Origin: Beta vulgaris subsp. vulgaris
Lineage: Eukaryota; Streptophyta; Magnoliopsida; Caryophyllales; Amaranthaceae
Direction: 5' to 3'
NCBI RefSeq assembly: GCF_026745355.1
Contig: NC_079206.1
Location: 21,507,399 to 21,571,398 of the forward strand
DNA length: 64,000 nt
This document shows positions 35,636-48,199 of the stretch, piece after piece. The position numbers and the translations under genes were made by a program. The number at the start of each line of letters is the position of its first letter. The stretch's first letter is position 1. The notes below the pieces were generated by a model. That model was not told where the DNA came from, searched no databases, and was given only the letters and a program-made list of their open reading frames with translations.

Positions 35636-36610
35636 TACTTCCCAAGCTTCACTTTTTTCCTTTTGGTAAATATCACCCACTTAACTCCTTCAATGGCCCC
35701 CTAACACATTTTGGCTTTCAGGGCATCACTTTTTCCATAGCTGGGTACCCTAAAAAGAGAACAGAATTTTATGTCAACTATTCTATCTTTTCAGAATCAC
35801 ATTCCATACCCTTTTTAAGACTAAAGTCCAAACATAAAATGAAAAGCATCCATTTATTCACAAAAAACACAACTTCAAGAACTTTCACACCATCTTCATT
35901 CAATAAAATTTGTTAAATTTCTTCCTTTTACAAGTCAAAAGTGGATGATGCAACTAATAGGTCAGAAATGGTTGGTTTGAAAACAAACAATAAAAATCTT
36001 TAGATTCTAAATTACTTGATTGAAACAATAAAAAAATATAGATAGATCCTTCATTCTTGAACTATTTATAACTGCTATACACATATATGATGTAGTATAT
36101 CATAATGGCAATGCGTTAAAATCCAAATAACCCAGAAAATAATAAAACGACCCATAATAATTAATTAAAGCAAACCCAAAAAGAAAGAACTAACAGACTA
36201 CTTTACGCTTCAAATAATATACGATGTACATGTACTTACATAAAAAGAGTTGATAGTAGAAGCTTGAGAAAATTTGATGGTAATTTATTAGTGAATGATT
36301 ACGATCTTAAAGGTCAGATTTGACCCCCCCAAAAAAAGGGGCAAGGAAATCCAAGAATTACTAATTGAACTGTGTATGTGAGGAGGGGGTGATGGAAGAA
36401 AATGTACATCTGTAAAAGAAAGACGACAAAAGAGACCGCTTAAATCATAATGAAATCATTTACCGTTCGTTATTATTTATGGACCCCCATGATTGATTTG
36501 CCACTTGTTCTAGGGGCCTCTGTCCGTTGATTTGTTTAAGCATGCAAACGTTGACTTCGTCGTGATCGCTAACTCTACTGTTAGTGTTAATTATTGACTA
36601 CCAAATTTTT
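35636..36610 (-). promoter_or_regulatory. Upstream region of the TMEM45-like gene
   Basis: Contains the putative 5' UTR and promoter. A further upstream leader intron is possible (ag|ctgggtaccc region) but not provable. No other gene is seen. Confidence 0.35.
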
Positions 36611-37232
36611 TTAATGCAATGCGGGTCAGTTCAGCCCAGCCCATCTTGTGGGCTGTGTGGGCCGGGGTAGCAAAACGCCCGGTCCAGCCTAATTGAAACC
36701 GTGAAATTGGTGGGTGTGTCGTGGGCTTGATTCCTTGAGCCCATCCCACTGAAGCCCACTACTAAAACCGTCTAGCCCAGACCATGAAGCCGGTCCAACC
36801 CGACCCATGAATCAGACCAGCCCAATTCAAGTAAATATTGAACCAAATTGAGTATATAATAATCAAATTGTATATATTTTAATCAAATTGCATATATTAA
36901 TTCAATCAAATTTAAAAATAATGAAATTATTCATTGATATTTTTATTTGTATATATTTTTAATTCATTTTAAAGATTTTATGTAACAATAATGAATAATT
37001 TCAATGATTAAATAATTTTGAAAAAAAAATTCTTATGCCAGTCCGTCAGCCCGGTCCAGCCCACCAGACCCACGAACCGTGAAAACCGGTAATAGACCGG
37101 TGTGGGCCAAGATTTTTCAACCCGCGGACCAGCCCGCCCGACCCATGAATTTTACGGTCCAGTCCTGGGCCATGAAATCTCAATCCGGCTCACTACGCCC
37201 CATGGTCCAGCCCGCACCAGTGGCCATCACTA
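36611..37232. mobile_element. GC-rich hAT-like non-autonomous element
   Basis: Both flanks are dense in agcccagccc/gggctggaccgg-type subterminal motifs in opposite orientations around an AT-rich core (36830-37030). The ends, ttaatgcaatgcgggtc on the left and the complement of gcaccagtggccatcactaa on the right, pair only imperfectly. Such GGGCY repeats occur in a class of plant hAT-like elements. No target duplication was resolved. Confidence 0.4.
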
Positions 37233-37261
37233 AAATGAAAGTATGAGACTATGATATAGCC

Positions 37262-37934
37262 TATAGGTGGTCAATGGCGGTTTGGGCGGGTTGGGACGTA
37301 GGCTGAAGCGAGATTGGCTAGCTTGCTATGGCTCAGGCTCAAACCACGAGTTTTGCGGCTGGGCGGACTGGTCTGATAGGCCAGTTTGCTCGACCTATGA
37401 TGTTCTGGTCTACGATTTTGCGGTTCATAAAGCAGTTTTGGCGGGCCATGGGTTTAACGGATTGGACCGTGTTAGTAAGTTTTTTTTAAATAAAATAAAA
37501 TTCTCTAAACAAATTAATTAAGCATGAGTCGATGAATAATGTCAATGGTATATTAATATATAGCATTTATTGTGTAATTTTGGCCTTAATAATTTTGTTA
37601 TCATAATATTAGATATTTTACACTTGGAAAATAATTTAAGTAAACAACGATTATTAATTTTCATGATCGATAATGTTTATTTTATCTTACCAATTACAAC
37701 CTACACTTTCATAATTTAAATAAAAATCAATAGAAATATTAACGATTTTGCGGGGCTGGGTTGGGCTAGTCTGTGGGCTGGGCTGGCGTTTTAGTAGAGG
37801 TCTTTCCTATGGGCTGGGCTCATAATACTCATCCTGTGGCCCATCGAACAATTTCACGGTACTATACTGGGTTGTTCACTAGCCTGGCTCGCACGACACA
37901 CAAGGCGGGCTGGACTGGCCTTTTGCCACCTCTA
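37262..37934. mobile_element. Second GC-rich hAT-like element
   Basis: The left end tataggtggtcaatggcg and the right end (complement tagaggtggcaaaaggcc) are inverted repeats of the GGTGGCAA kind. Subterminal gggcgggttggg and gggctgggctgg motifs flank an AT-rich core. No coding capacity and no matching 8-bp duplication found. Confidence 0.5.
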
Positions 37935-37969
37935 GAGTACTAGTATGGACCAACCCTAAAAAAAAAAAA

Positions 37970-38042
37970 AAAAGTTATTACTAACACCATATGTATTCAA
38001 TTTTGAAAAAGTTATTACTAACACCATATGTATTCAATTTTT
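37970..38042 (+). repeat. Tandem duplication of a 35-bp unit
   Basis: The unit aaagttattactaacaccat followed by atgtattcaatttt occurs twice in direct succession, almost without change, next to a poly-A tract. Confidence 0.85.
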
Positions 38043-38128
38043 TCATCAAATTTCATTGTAAATGTCACGGTGTGGAATAATAATGATACAGATAATGTAA
38101 TATAATAATATTTTTTTATTGCTTAATA

Positions 38129-38435
38129 CTCCCTCTGTTTCAGAAAAATCTCAACACTTGTTAGGACACACATTTTAAGGTGATAAGTTGTAGTGCGGTT
38201 ATCAAATATTGTTTTATTTAAAAGTAGATGTGATAGGAGTTGATGAGGTATTTTTTAATTAGAGGAGAGAGAAAGTTGAGTAACTTTTCATTGATAAAAG
38301 GTAGAGTGTGGGGCAAAGGAGTGTGAAAAAATAATACATAAATAGTAGGACCATTTCAAAAATGAAAGTGTTCAAACTAATTTGGGACAAACATAAAAAC
38401 AGTAAAGTGTTCAGACTATTTTGGGACAGAGGGAG
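38129..38435. mobile_element. Stowaway-like MITE (307 bp)
   Basis: Ends are ctccctctgtttcagaaaaa and ttttgggacagagggag, flanked by ta on both sides (38127-38128 and 38436-38437). This is the common Stowaway/Mariner-type terminus. No coding capacity. Confidence 0.85.
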
Positions 38436-38437
38436 TA

Positions 38438-41330
38438 TAAAGGATTATCAATGAGAATTCTTAAAGTTCATAATTCGATTTTTGGGTAAGTGCGGAATCG
38501 GAACACTCCGGGATAGACTGTTAAGTTTATACATATAAATCTTTCCCATATTCCTAAAGTTTTCGTTTACCGATAACAAGAGAAAATGTCGGGAGTTTCC
38601 ATTATGAAACTGAATATCAGCCTTTATATCAACAAAAAGTAGGCTTCCGTTAGCAGTATGGGAATGTTGTGTTATTTATGTAGAAGTCATGGCCATTTGG
38701 TAAATTTTCAAAAGTTGGAGAGTAGCAAGTGAATTTTTCAAAATCTCATAGACATCTGGTCAAAAGCACGTTAAAATAAGTCTAAAGTACAAGGTTATCA
38801 TGTGCAATCATGCCCCTTTATTGAAAATATTTTAGGGTGGATTTGAGAAGTTGAGAACTATAAAGATTACATCCTTGTCAAAATTTTTTGGAAAATTGGT
38901 AATCAATGAAAAAAAGAATATGACTGAAAACATAAAGTAGTTTTTTATACAATGGATTAGTAAACAGATACTAAGGATCCAATTAAGCTAGAGATACTTT
39001 CTAGCTTGTGGGAATACTCAATTTTACTAAGAGTTAACACTGAAAGACATTAAAACAATAGCAAACAAGAGTACGATATGTTTTCTTACCATGATAAGGG
39101 AAATTGATGAAGGTGGAGCATCGCTTTTCCTTTTCGATCCTACATGAGAGATGTCACATCTGATAATCATTTTCACGTTCTTGCTTCTCGAACTAGACAT
39201 AGACTTGAAATCAACTCATCCTCGTCTTCGCCTTACAATAGAGCTCCTTTCCTTCTTGCTTGCAATAGTTGCTTTTCCTTCTTCTTCATCCAACTCGTCT
39301 TCGCCTTACAATAGAACTCATCCAGTTAACCATATAGTTTATCCTAATGCACATGAACACCTAACTCAAAATTGAGATAGTTGATGCATCCATTCTTATC
39401 TTACCATTTGGCATTACTTGAGAGCTATAAAAATCCGATTTTCTCCTTCACACTCGTGGAATTCTTTGTGACGTCTTTAAAGGCCCCCTCATTCACAATG
39501 AGAGTCGAATTAAAGACCTCCATCGAGATATTAGTTTGTAGTTACAGTTGCGGCAGGCCCCCATCGAGATATTAGTTTTAGAAGTGAAGGTGCAAACTTG
39601 AAAAACTGACAGAAAATAAGGTTGATAGAATTGAAGCTCTTTCCCTTCCATTTACCTTTCTAAGTCTGCAAGCGAAATAATCAGACGTGATGATGGTCTT
39701 CTTTTATTAACAAAGGAGACCTTTCCAAGGTCTTGCTTGCAAGAAGGAGGCCTAGGCATACCTCGAATTCTCCAAAGTTTCATCCTTCATACGCTTCTCA
39801 TCCATCTTGATTAGGGTTTCTCCTCCACTATTGTGCTCGAAGACAGCTGTTGTTGTTCTTATCTTGGACAACCAAATCCATCTCATGAAATCCAAGGGTT
39901 ATTGGCTAGGTATCCATAGCTCTTGGTGCCTGGAGGTGCAACACCTAAATGTATATGAACTTGACTGTTAGACGACTCAATATCATCAACACTATAAACT
40001 TGGAAGATAAAGGATTCCTTGAAGATTTGCAATCTCCTGTGCAATCGCCTTATTATTTGGTTCAACTTCTCAGTCTACCTTTAAATCATCATAGCATTTC
40101 TCCAAACTTCTAACTTTGTTTAGAGCCAACCCCTCCGAGAAAGGGCTTCAATATTACTCTTAACCCCCAACACTAATGAACACAAAACAATGATCACTTT
40201 GTTAAACTGATTAAGTTTAATTTCACAAGCTATAATATTCAATTGTCAAAAATTAACTAACTCCCTAAGTTGAAGATCGATATTAGGAGCATAAGCATCA
40301 TCATAAATAGCAAAGTAAGGGTAAAACAAAAGCATTTGATAGCATTGCTATATTTGTCGTAAGCTTTACAAAATTCACTCAATTCAAAAATAGAAAATTT
40401 CCGTTCTCCCTTAAGGAGGTCATAAACTAGTAGAATAATTATATGTCGTTGCCACTAAATTGCTTCTTTTAGCTATATGCAGCAATAAACAGCGTGAAAA
40501 AAGAAAAAAAAAATGTTCAAACAATATATTGCTGCGTTTTTTCTAAAAACCGCAACAATAGATCGAAATATTAATATATTATAATATATTGCTGCGACTT
40601 GTAGAAAAACGACGGTAGTCTCCTTTCCTTTTTTCAATATGACATGCTTAAGGTTCTCTCACTCATTTATCAAAAAAAGAGGAAGACTTGCGTCAAATTA
40701 TAGAAAGCTTTTGACATCAATACAAATTATCTAAGTAAAGACACTAAATTAATACCTATTGCCATATTATAAAAAGCTTTAACAAAATGCATATAAGAAA
40801 ATAATTCTAATACTAGTAGAAGTAGGATAATGAAAAGCCATAAGCTACTTTCATAGTTTTGCAATATTGATATAAATGAAACAACACTTAGCAGTAACTA
40901 ATTAGCATAAAAAATCATAACCTTAATCATATCATTTAACCATTACGGTTCATTTGAAAGGTTTTTTAGTTTTTCAATTTCTATTTTTACCGAACACTCC
41001 TACTCAATAGGGTGTTCACAAAAAAACCAAAATCGAGAAATTTTATCTATAAACAATAATTTTTTAATGGTATCGTTACCAAGCCGGTAAAAGTAACGAT
41101 TAAACAGTATGGCTACAGTTCTGATTTTTGAGTAAACGATTAACCGAAAAAGTAATCTTTTTTTCTTTCTATTTAATTATCGTGAAACATTTTCCAACAA
41201 TGACATTAATTTAATATGTTACAAGATAACAATAATTATAGGAAGTATGTGATTCTTTGAAAATTTTAGTACTAATACAAACACTATAATTAGGGAACAG
41301 AGTGAATTTTTAGTGTTATTTATATTTTAC
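38438..41330. other. Intergenic sequence without a recognisable gene
   Basis: Short frames at 39151-39575 are Ser/Leu-rich and not recognised; the phrase ctcgtcttcgccttacaata appears twice (about 39220 and 39296). Around 40490-40620 an attgctgcg motif recurs next to poly-A and poly-T runs, possibly a decayed transposon end. A ggtgttcacaaaaaaacc motif near 41010 resembles a MITE end, without a partner that I could fix. Confidence 0.35.
41326..41330. repeat. 5-bp target duplication (tttac), left of the large solo LTR
   Basis: Identical to 44252-44256. Confidence 0.8.
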
Positions 41331-44251
41331 TGTAACACCACGTAATTTTCACTCATTATTTTTGGTATTGTTTACATTAAAATGATATTTTCTATTAAAA
41401 TAAAATAATTTATTATTAAAAACTATTTTTTTAAAAGTGTATAATTATTTATATTGTGTTATGTTGTTGTGATTATTAATTTAAAGTGTATATAATGTGC
41501 GTATTTATTTTATCATATAGTTAGTAATTCGATAAATTTAAGTAGCGTGTGATTTTAGTTTTTAAGTGTTGTATATAATATGGGTCGACCAACATAAAGA
41601 ATTCTTTTGCAAACCCATATCCTTCTTATGTTGTCCAAAATTTAGAGAAGTATTAAGCATAGTATTAGCATCTTCTATCTATCACTCTTTGTAACCACCA
41701 AAAGGTGAAGAGCCATCCCCCATTGACCCATCTTAATGCAATTAAAACTTTGCTTTATGATATGAACCATCACATTATTTTTGCTGCACACTCCCTTCAC
41801 GCCAGCCTTACAAAGAAAAATAAAGAGTCCTTCTCCCTTCTCGCATTTTCGGCCATTTCTGCACACTCATCTTGTTTGCCCCATATCTCCTTCGTCTCTT
41901 ATCAGAATTGGACGTGTGAGTAGTCGAAAATTCATCTACTCGGAAAGATCTTGCTCGTGGTGTCATTCGTTTTTGAAGATACTGGAATAATTGGTCGCAG
42001 TTTTCTGTTTCAATCAGACGGGTCACCCAGTTTTGTTTTCCCGTTGCACCTTCACGAATTTGATTATAGATGAAGATTTAACCGTTTGATCGCCCTGAAA
42101 TTTGGACAGAATATTTAGGACATCTGGGCCTTCATTATGACCGGAGCGATTTTAAATCAGAGCTACACATTGACGGGAATCGAGATCAGAACAGAACAGT
42201 ACATAATGAAAATGCAAGCAATTGGAGGTCTTCAAAGGTAACTAACGGCGAACCTAGTGCGATTAGAATTCGTTTAGGAATTATTTAGTTCTTAATATCT
42301 AAGTTGTGTTGATTTTTATGTTAAGATTTGTGGGTTGCTAAAGTTTCATATTATTGATGTTATACTTGTTATACTTAAATGTTTATGAGTGATAGTTATG
42401 TGGAAGGAAACTAATTCTACTATTTTGTATCCTTGCTAGAGTTTAATGGTTAGAATTTTTGTTTTATTATATCTTTATGGTTTACATATTGGTTAGTAGA
42501 CATTGTAAATCATGTTGTTATACGCCTATTATGTTGGTTTGCTTAAGTATGATCAAAATGATTATAATATGAGAGTATATATGAATATTTGTTGCCTGCC
42601 GGTGTAAGTTGCTTGAGGAAGATTCATGTCTATGGGCTTGTTATCTGTTGTTATTATCTGCCACAAACTTAAGAGTGATGCTTTTTCCGTATTAGCATGG
42701 TAGTGTGGCAAGCTTACGGTTTTTATTTACATCTTAGTAGTTATGGTGTTGTAAGATGTTGGGTTGTTTGAATGATTAGATATGATTCAAGTATACTGGT
42801 GTATCGGATGTATAAGATTTTGGTGTTATAGTTATGTATACTTATGTGTCAATGTATGCAGGTATGATGATTTACTCTTATTGCTATATGCATGCTTACA
42901 TGAGCTTCTTATTATTTTATATTATTATTATTATTATTGACATATATTTATATTATGAGTGTTTTAATTATTTTTTGATGGTTTAGTTGTTTGTATGATT
43001 TTGGGATTATAAAATATTGTAGTTTTATAAATCAATATCTAAGTTGTCGACGTTACAGTACTCGAGGAGAATAATACTGTCTTTAGTACCGTTTCGCCAA
43101 GAGTTATGTACCAGGGGTATTATGACTAACATTGTAATTAACCTTGTACCCAAACTCAGACAACGAGAGTGTAGTAGTTGGAGTATCTGTTTATACTGTG
43201 TTTTTGGTGTATATTTATGTTTGAAGAAAGATTTATTCTTTTCAGTTGGGTGAAATGGTTTTTATTAGTATTATATTACTATTACTTTGAGAAGAATAAA
43301 TATTGTTGAATTGAGACTCTTGGATTGCGATCCTAGTTTCTGCTGATTTTAGGTGTAAGGCCTGAAGGGCATCCTTATTATTTATATTTGATGAATAAAT
43401 TATTGTATTTATTAATGTGAAATTTATTGAGATTAAGATATCCGGTGGGATAGATGTAGTCCCCGTGAAGAAATGCCAACCACCTAGGTTGCATTTAGGG
43501 GTATTACCTGGGTTAATTGTTGTCGTCCGAGAGGTTGGGAAGTACTGAGCTGTACTATCCTGCATCGGGAGTTTGGCCATTCTTAGACACAGGCAGTAGG
43601 GAACGTAAGCCCATAGGCTGTCTGGAGATTTCGATCTGACAAACCTTAGGAAGTGGGTTGCGATCCACTGGCGTTCTGCTCTTTCTCAAAAGCTATTTAT
43701 AATATTTTTGTTATATTATTATGGACGCTTATGTTATTGATCTTGTATGCTTATATTAAGTTTACTATTTATGATTTACCTTATTAAACCATGTTAAATT
43801 GACAGCTGTCTTTTGATTGTTACTTGGTTCAGTTTGACATTTTTTTTTTGTTGATTGAGACTTATTTATTAATGCTTGATAATTCCTATATGGATCCTAA
43901 TTGAGCTGTGAGAGCTGTTAGTTATTCCCCACTGATTGTGGATGTTTGTTGTATATTTTTGCAGGATTTGCTGATGAGAATTTTATTTGGTTTTGGGCTC
44001 GGGTTGAGTTATGAGCATTAAAATGTTAGATGTTTTAGGCCTAGACTCTTATATTAGTTTAAGCGTTAGTTTTTCTTTTGGTTATCAATTTAATTTATTT
44101 ATACTATTTATTTATGTTGGTTTTATCACTTAGATAATTAAACACATTCTTGTAGTAGTGACATTCCCAGAAGACGGTGTTTCCGCCATCGTCCTATACT
44201 ACTATTATTATAATTTCTTTCTTTTTCGCTTTGAAATTTTGGGGTGTTACA
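41331..44251. repeat. Large solo LTR (2921 bp), Ty3/gypsy-like
   Basis: Begins tgtaacacc and ends ggggtgttaca, giving TG...CA ends that also form a short inverted repeat, and is flanked by perfect tttac duplications. TGTAACACC termini and multi-kilobase LTRs are common in plant gypsy elements. No gag or pol is present between the ends, so a recombined solo LTR is the simplest reading. A non-autonomous element of this size is the alternative. Internal features include a (tta)n run at about 42916-42938 and short frames at 41675-42026 that are not recognised. Confidence 0.75.
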
Positions 44252-44256
44252 TTTAC
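44252..44256. repeat. 5-bp target duplication (tttac), right of the large solo LTR
   Basis: Identical to 41326-41330. Confidence 0.8.
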
Positions 44257-45809
44257 AATGGATTTATTATCCACGTTATTATACATTTTATATTAGAGGA
44301 TATATAGTATTAAATTATATGCACACAAAATATGAAATATATATGTACATTAAGTAAAATATAATTGTACAACTTGAATAATGTTTAATGATTCACCGGA
44401 AAACTGTTCCAGAAACACGGTTAACTGCTTAGGTGGTAACCGATCTAAACGATTACGGTCGCAGTGTGCAAAAAAGAGTGAACTGAAACTGTTGGTTACC
44501 GAACCGAAATGTCGTTTTGGAACTATTTATGAACACTAACTGCTCAAGTGCCTCATTACAACCATCAATTTTTTCAAACAATTCCTCAACAACTCTGATA
44601 TCCTCATCCAAAAATTGCAAGTGGTGTAACAAGATCAAAGCCAAGTTAGGTTCTTCTTGCATACCCTCCAAAGAAACCATGTTAAAAATACAAACTCTAT
44701 ATTAGACCCAACCAGGCACTTAGGAATTATTTATGCTAAATTTTGCCTTAGCGACAAAATTGAAGTTCGGGACACAACAACCAGATGTTTGTATGATCAA
44801 AGTAAGAAATGAATGCAAAGGGGAATTTCAGGGTAATGACACAAGGAAATGGTGATGCGGAAAACCCCAATGAAGGTGGGTAAAAACCGCAGGTGGAGAT
44901 GATTCCACCAATCCACTATCAATGACTGTCGTCCAAGATGAACAACAATCGTTACAATTTTAGTTTTCAGATCTAAGTACACACAATGTATTGAAACAAG
45001 ATTAGTGATTGCCTTTTTCTTATGTATTTTTCTCTTATAATTCAGATGGTCTTTTGTATGGCCTTTCTTTACTTAAATACTACTGCTACCCACTAAATCT
45101 GCATCAACGGTCATTTGCCGAAATCTCAGAGCTCCTCTGTTCAAGGCTCGTGCAGCTGTAACAACCTCCTTACTTCTTTCAACTACTGAATCCCTTTATT
45201 CCCGTTGGCAGAGCATAGTCGAACTCAACTCCATCTTTCTCGGACAAGTAGTTTGGACCTCATGGACCCAATCTTTGCGTTATCATAGTGCGGCTGGTCT
45301 TGTGTCATAGCGTCAAAGTCCTTAAGTCGTTGCATCAATGTCAACCTGCTGAAAATTCAGCCATAACAGTTTGCCCATATTGTTGTAATGGGGAGAGTCC
45401 AAGATCCATAAGACGATTGTTAGTCAAATACAACTTTCCATCAAATGCTAAACATAAACATCAATACAAACGTCAATGTGTTAGACTACCTGCTAAGAGA
45501 TAAGAAAAATGAGTAATTAATTGATTTTGATAAAAAAATTATCAAGAGTAAACCAAGGGTCAGGGCCTAAAAGATAAGCTAAAACCATGCAATTAATACT
45601 TATCCGTTGTAAATCTAATAATTGCAATTAGAGCTATAAAAGTCGTGCCAAGTAATTCAAACACACGCCACCTTTTTCTCTCTCCTTAAACATCTGATTT
45701 TACTCTAGAAACCTCCGCTGATCTTTGCCGAAATAGCTCACCAACAGCAGGTAAATTTTCGCCGCTGCTTGCACTTTGTTTCTCAAGTTTATTTTCTCTA
45801 GTCTCATTT
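44257..45809. other. Unassigned sequence
   Basis: No gene is recognised. The region 44390-44530 continues a ggttaac/cggtta-rich repeat that also appears left of the solo LTR (near 41090-41150), consistent with the LTR having split an older repeat. Frames at 44453-44982 have no recognisable motif. Confidence 0.3.
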
Positions 45810-47770
45810 ATGGCTCCTAATAGGCGTAGCATTAGGAATTTTGTAAAAAACCAAGAAAAATCGAACGGAAAGGAAAAAGTGGTAGAAAAGAAAATTGATT
45901 TTGAGGATGAACAATCAACTATTACTGAGGAAGATATGGTGAAATTTCTGGAACTAGGGAATCTTCCAATCGACGCCGTCATTAGGAATGTAGACCTCAT
46001 GAACAACCTAAGACGTGCCCAAGTAATTGTGCGGTTCTCTATGAATACCCTTTCAAGATAGGTTTTTCGCTTACCCTTCTCCCCCATAGTTAGAGATCTC
46101 ATGCAAATTTATCAGATTAGCCCACGACAAATAACGCCCCAAGTTTGGAGAATCTTGAGCGTTGTTGACAGAGTGACGGCGTCATGGGAGGAAGCTTTTA
46201 CTCTTCACGACCTACTATTGTGCTATGAAATTAGGGTTAAAGCAAAAAACAGAATAGCCCTTCACGCCAAAGCAAGGCTAGAATCGTTGGTTGGTGGAGT
46301 CCAATCAAACGACAGAGGCTGGAAAAATAGATACGTTTTTGTGAAGAGATCCTCTCTGGGAGAGGTTGGAAAGGCATTAATTGTTGGCTGGAACACATAA
46401 GGTTCGTAATGTTTTAATTGTTTATTAGCACGTCGCGTCGTTAACACTATTCTTACAACGTTTCTTCTGCAGGTCTAAACCGAAAGTTGCTGACTCACCG
46501 CGACGAATCTGCGCGATTATGCGAAAAGTTTTTGGAAGCGTCAGAGGAGGAAAGACAGTTCAGGAGAATTCTATTTGCTAATCAGGACAACTGCTCATCC
46601 ATGGCTTCTGGTAAGTATTCTTTGTGTCACTTCGTAACTTTCATCCTTGGTCGTAGAAAACTTCGTTCGCATAACAATTTTTCTTCAATAGATTCATCCC
46701 AATCGCATCCTAGAGGCTCCATGGACAGTCATGCGTTGGCGGAGACGCTGCGCAGGAAAAAGAGAGATAGAGAAATGTCTACTATGACAACATCTGCAAC
46801 GACGTTAAGCAAGAAGGATACAACTGTCGGTGTCCAATTGGAGGACGACAAACGCGAAACTGCGCCCAAGATGCGGAAAACTGACTTTATGGCTTCCCCA
46901 GACAAGGGAGGTCCATCATACACCGTAACGGTTCCCAATGACTTTATGTCGTTGGAAAGGTCAATTTGGCTAGAAGCGGAGAGGTTTCTTTTCCCCTTCG
47001 CTGAGGAGAGGATAAAAGAGCATACTCTTCCTCACATGATGTCAGATGGTTTAGAACTCATCGTCCAGGTTTGCTTTCTTTTGCTTTTCTTTCCTTTTAC
47101 TAATGCTTGAAATGAACCACAATTGTTTACCTCTGACTTGTCTACGCAGGCATCGGAACACTTTCTTATGACGAAGAAGGAGATGTCGTCTCTGCTGAAA
47201 GGCCATCAATCGATGAAAATCAACGCTGACAAGTTCGAGCTTGAGGTGAAAAATAAGGACACAGAGTTGAAGAAAAATTAACTGGCTATGGTGAAGATGG
47301 GAGAGACGTTAAAGAAAAACGGTGAAGAGCTGGAGGAGATAAAGCAAAAGGCTGACGACCTGGAGAAAGCATCTCTGGAGATCAAGGCGCTTCAAGCTCA
47401 GGTCGATGCTCAGAAGAATGAGCTAGACGTGCTCGATGCTGAGGTGACCACAAGGGTGAGGGTGAAGCTGATGTACCAGTATTTGATGAAAAAGATTGCA
47501 TCATGGGATCTGCAAAAAGACGTAGACCTTTACCTTGAATGTCTAGGGGGCATAAAGGATCTGATGGACCTAGACGAGCTATCAGCTATAGCAGATTCCC
47601 CTCTAAACGTCGATCATCCTAACGATGGGAAGACAGCATCTTGTGCTGCCTTTATGACGTCAGACATGCCTCCTAATCAGGACATAGAGAAGGACTTGGC
47701 AACCGACGTTCCGTCATTTGCCGCGTCAACAGAGAAGGAGTCTGGCGAAACTCAGATGCTTAGTCTTTAA
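45810..47770 (+). pseudogene. Transposase_28-like ('putative gypsy type transposon') gene with introns, broken by stops
   Basis: Consecutive blocks read in a consistent order. The first is a charged N-terminus (MAPNRRSIRNFVKN), then LPFSPIVRDLMQIYQIS, QVWRILSVVDR and RGWKNRYVFVKRSS, which follow the plan of the plant Transposase_28-type domain. Next comes an acidic/basic linker and a long coiled coil (KKNGEELEEIKQKADDLE region, 47290-47460), then a C-terminal tail ending at 47770. Plausible introns lie at about 46401-46472 (ends ttctgcag), 46611-46689 and 47069-47149. In-frame stops at 46059-46061 (TAG), 46398-46400 and 47278-47280 (TAA) interrupt it. The host is probably a retroelement accessory ORF rather than a cellular gene; that is inference. 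Confidence 0.55.
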
Positions 47771-47825
47771 GTTTTTTCATCTGTTTATCTTTTGAACTTA
47801 GAATGTTTTGATATACTTTGTTTTG

Positions 47826-47883
47826 GGTCACTCTTGGGGGTGACCTATGCTTATGACTTTTTGGACCACTCATGGGAGTGGTC
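47826..47883 (+). other. Two adjacent stem-loops just after the Transposase_28-like stop
   Basis: 47826-47845 (ggtcactcttgggggtgacc) and 47864-47883 (gaccactcatgggagtggtc) each form an 8-bp stem with a 4-base loop. The stems differ in sequence but share size and loop type (ttgg, atgg). They lie 56 and 94 bp after the stop codon. Confidence 0.7.
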
Positions 47884-48199
47884 TTAACTTTTGCACTCAT
47901 GGGTTGGTCATTTAGACGACAATTCACTTTGATAATTTTAAGTACTTATGCCTTTATTTTCTGTCATTTTTCTGACGCTTAAATGGCATAAGCAGGCGCT
48001 TAGTAAGCCTATCCCTGACTAGGATCGCTCCCACACCTGTAGCGTTCGTGATCGGCCTCCTCAACTTTGTATCGATCGAAAGGCAGGGGGGCACAGCCCC
48101 CAACCAAGGGAGTGGTTACGTCCAGTATGTCCTCCCTTATTCCCGACTGTAGGATTGCTTCTCTCACCCGTAGGCGCATTAGACTGAATTAGTGTTTGT

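Noticed and set aside
35636..35680. Upstream extension of the TMEM45-like protein by 15 residues
   Set aside because: It begins at GTG directly after an in-frame TAA; the ATG at 35635 matches the family start.
41331..44251. A DNA transposon with TGTAACACC inverted ends
   Set aside because: The 5-bp duplication and TG...CA ends fit an LTR better; no transposase or longer inverted repeat is present.
45686..46102. 138-codon minus-strand frame
   Set aside because: Antisense shadow of the Transposase_28-like coding region, without recognisable motifs.
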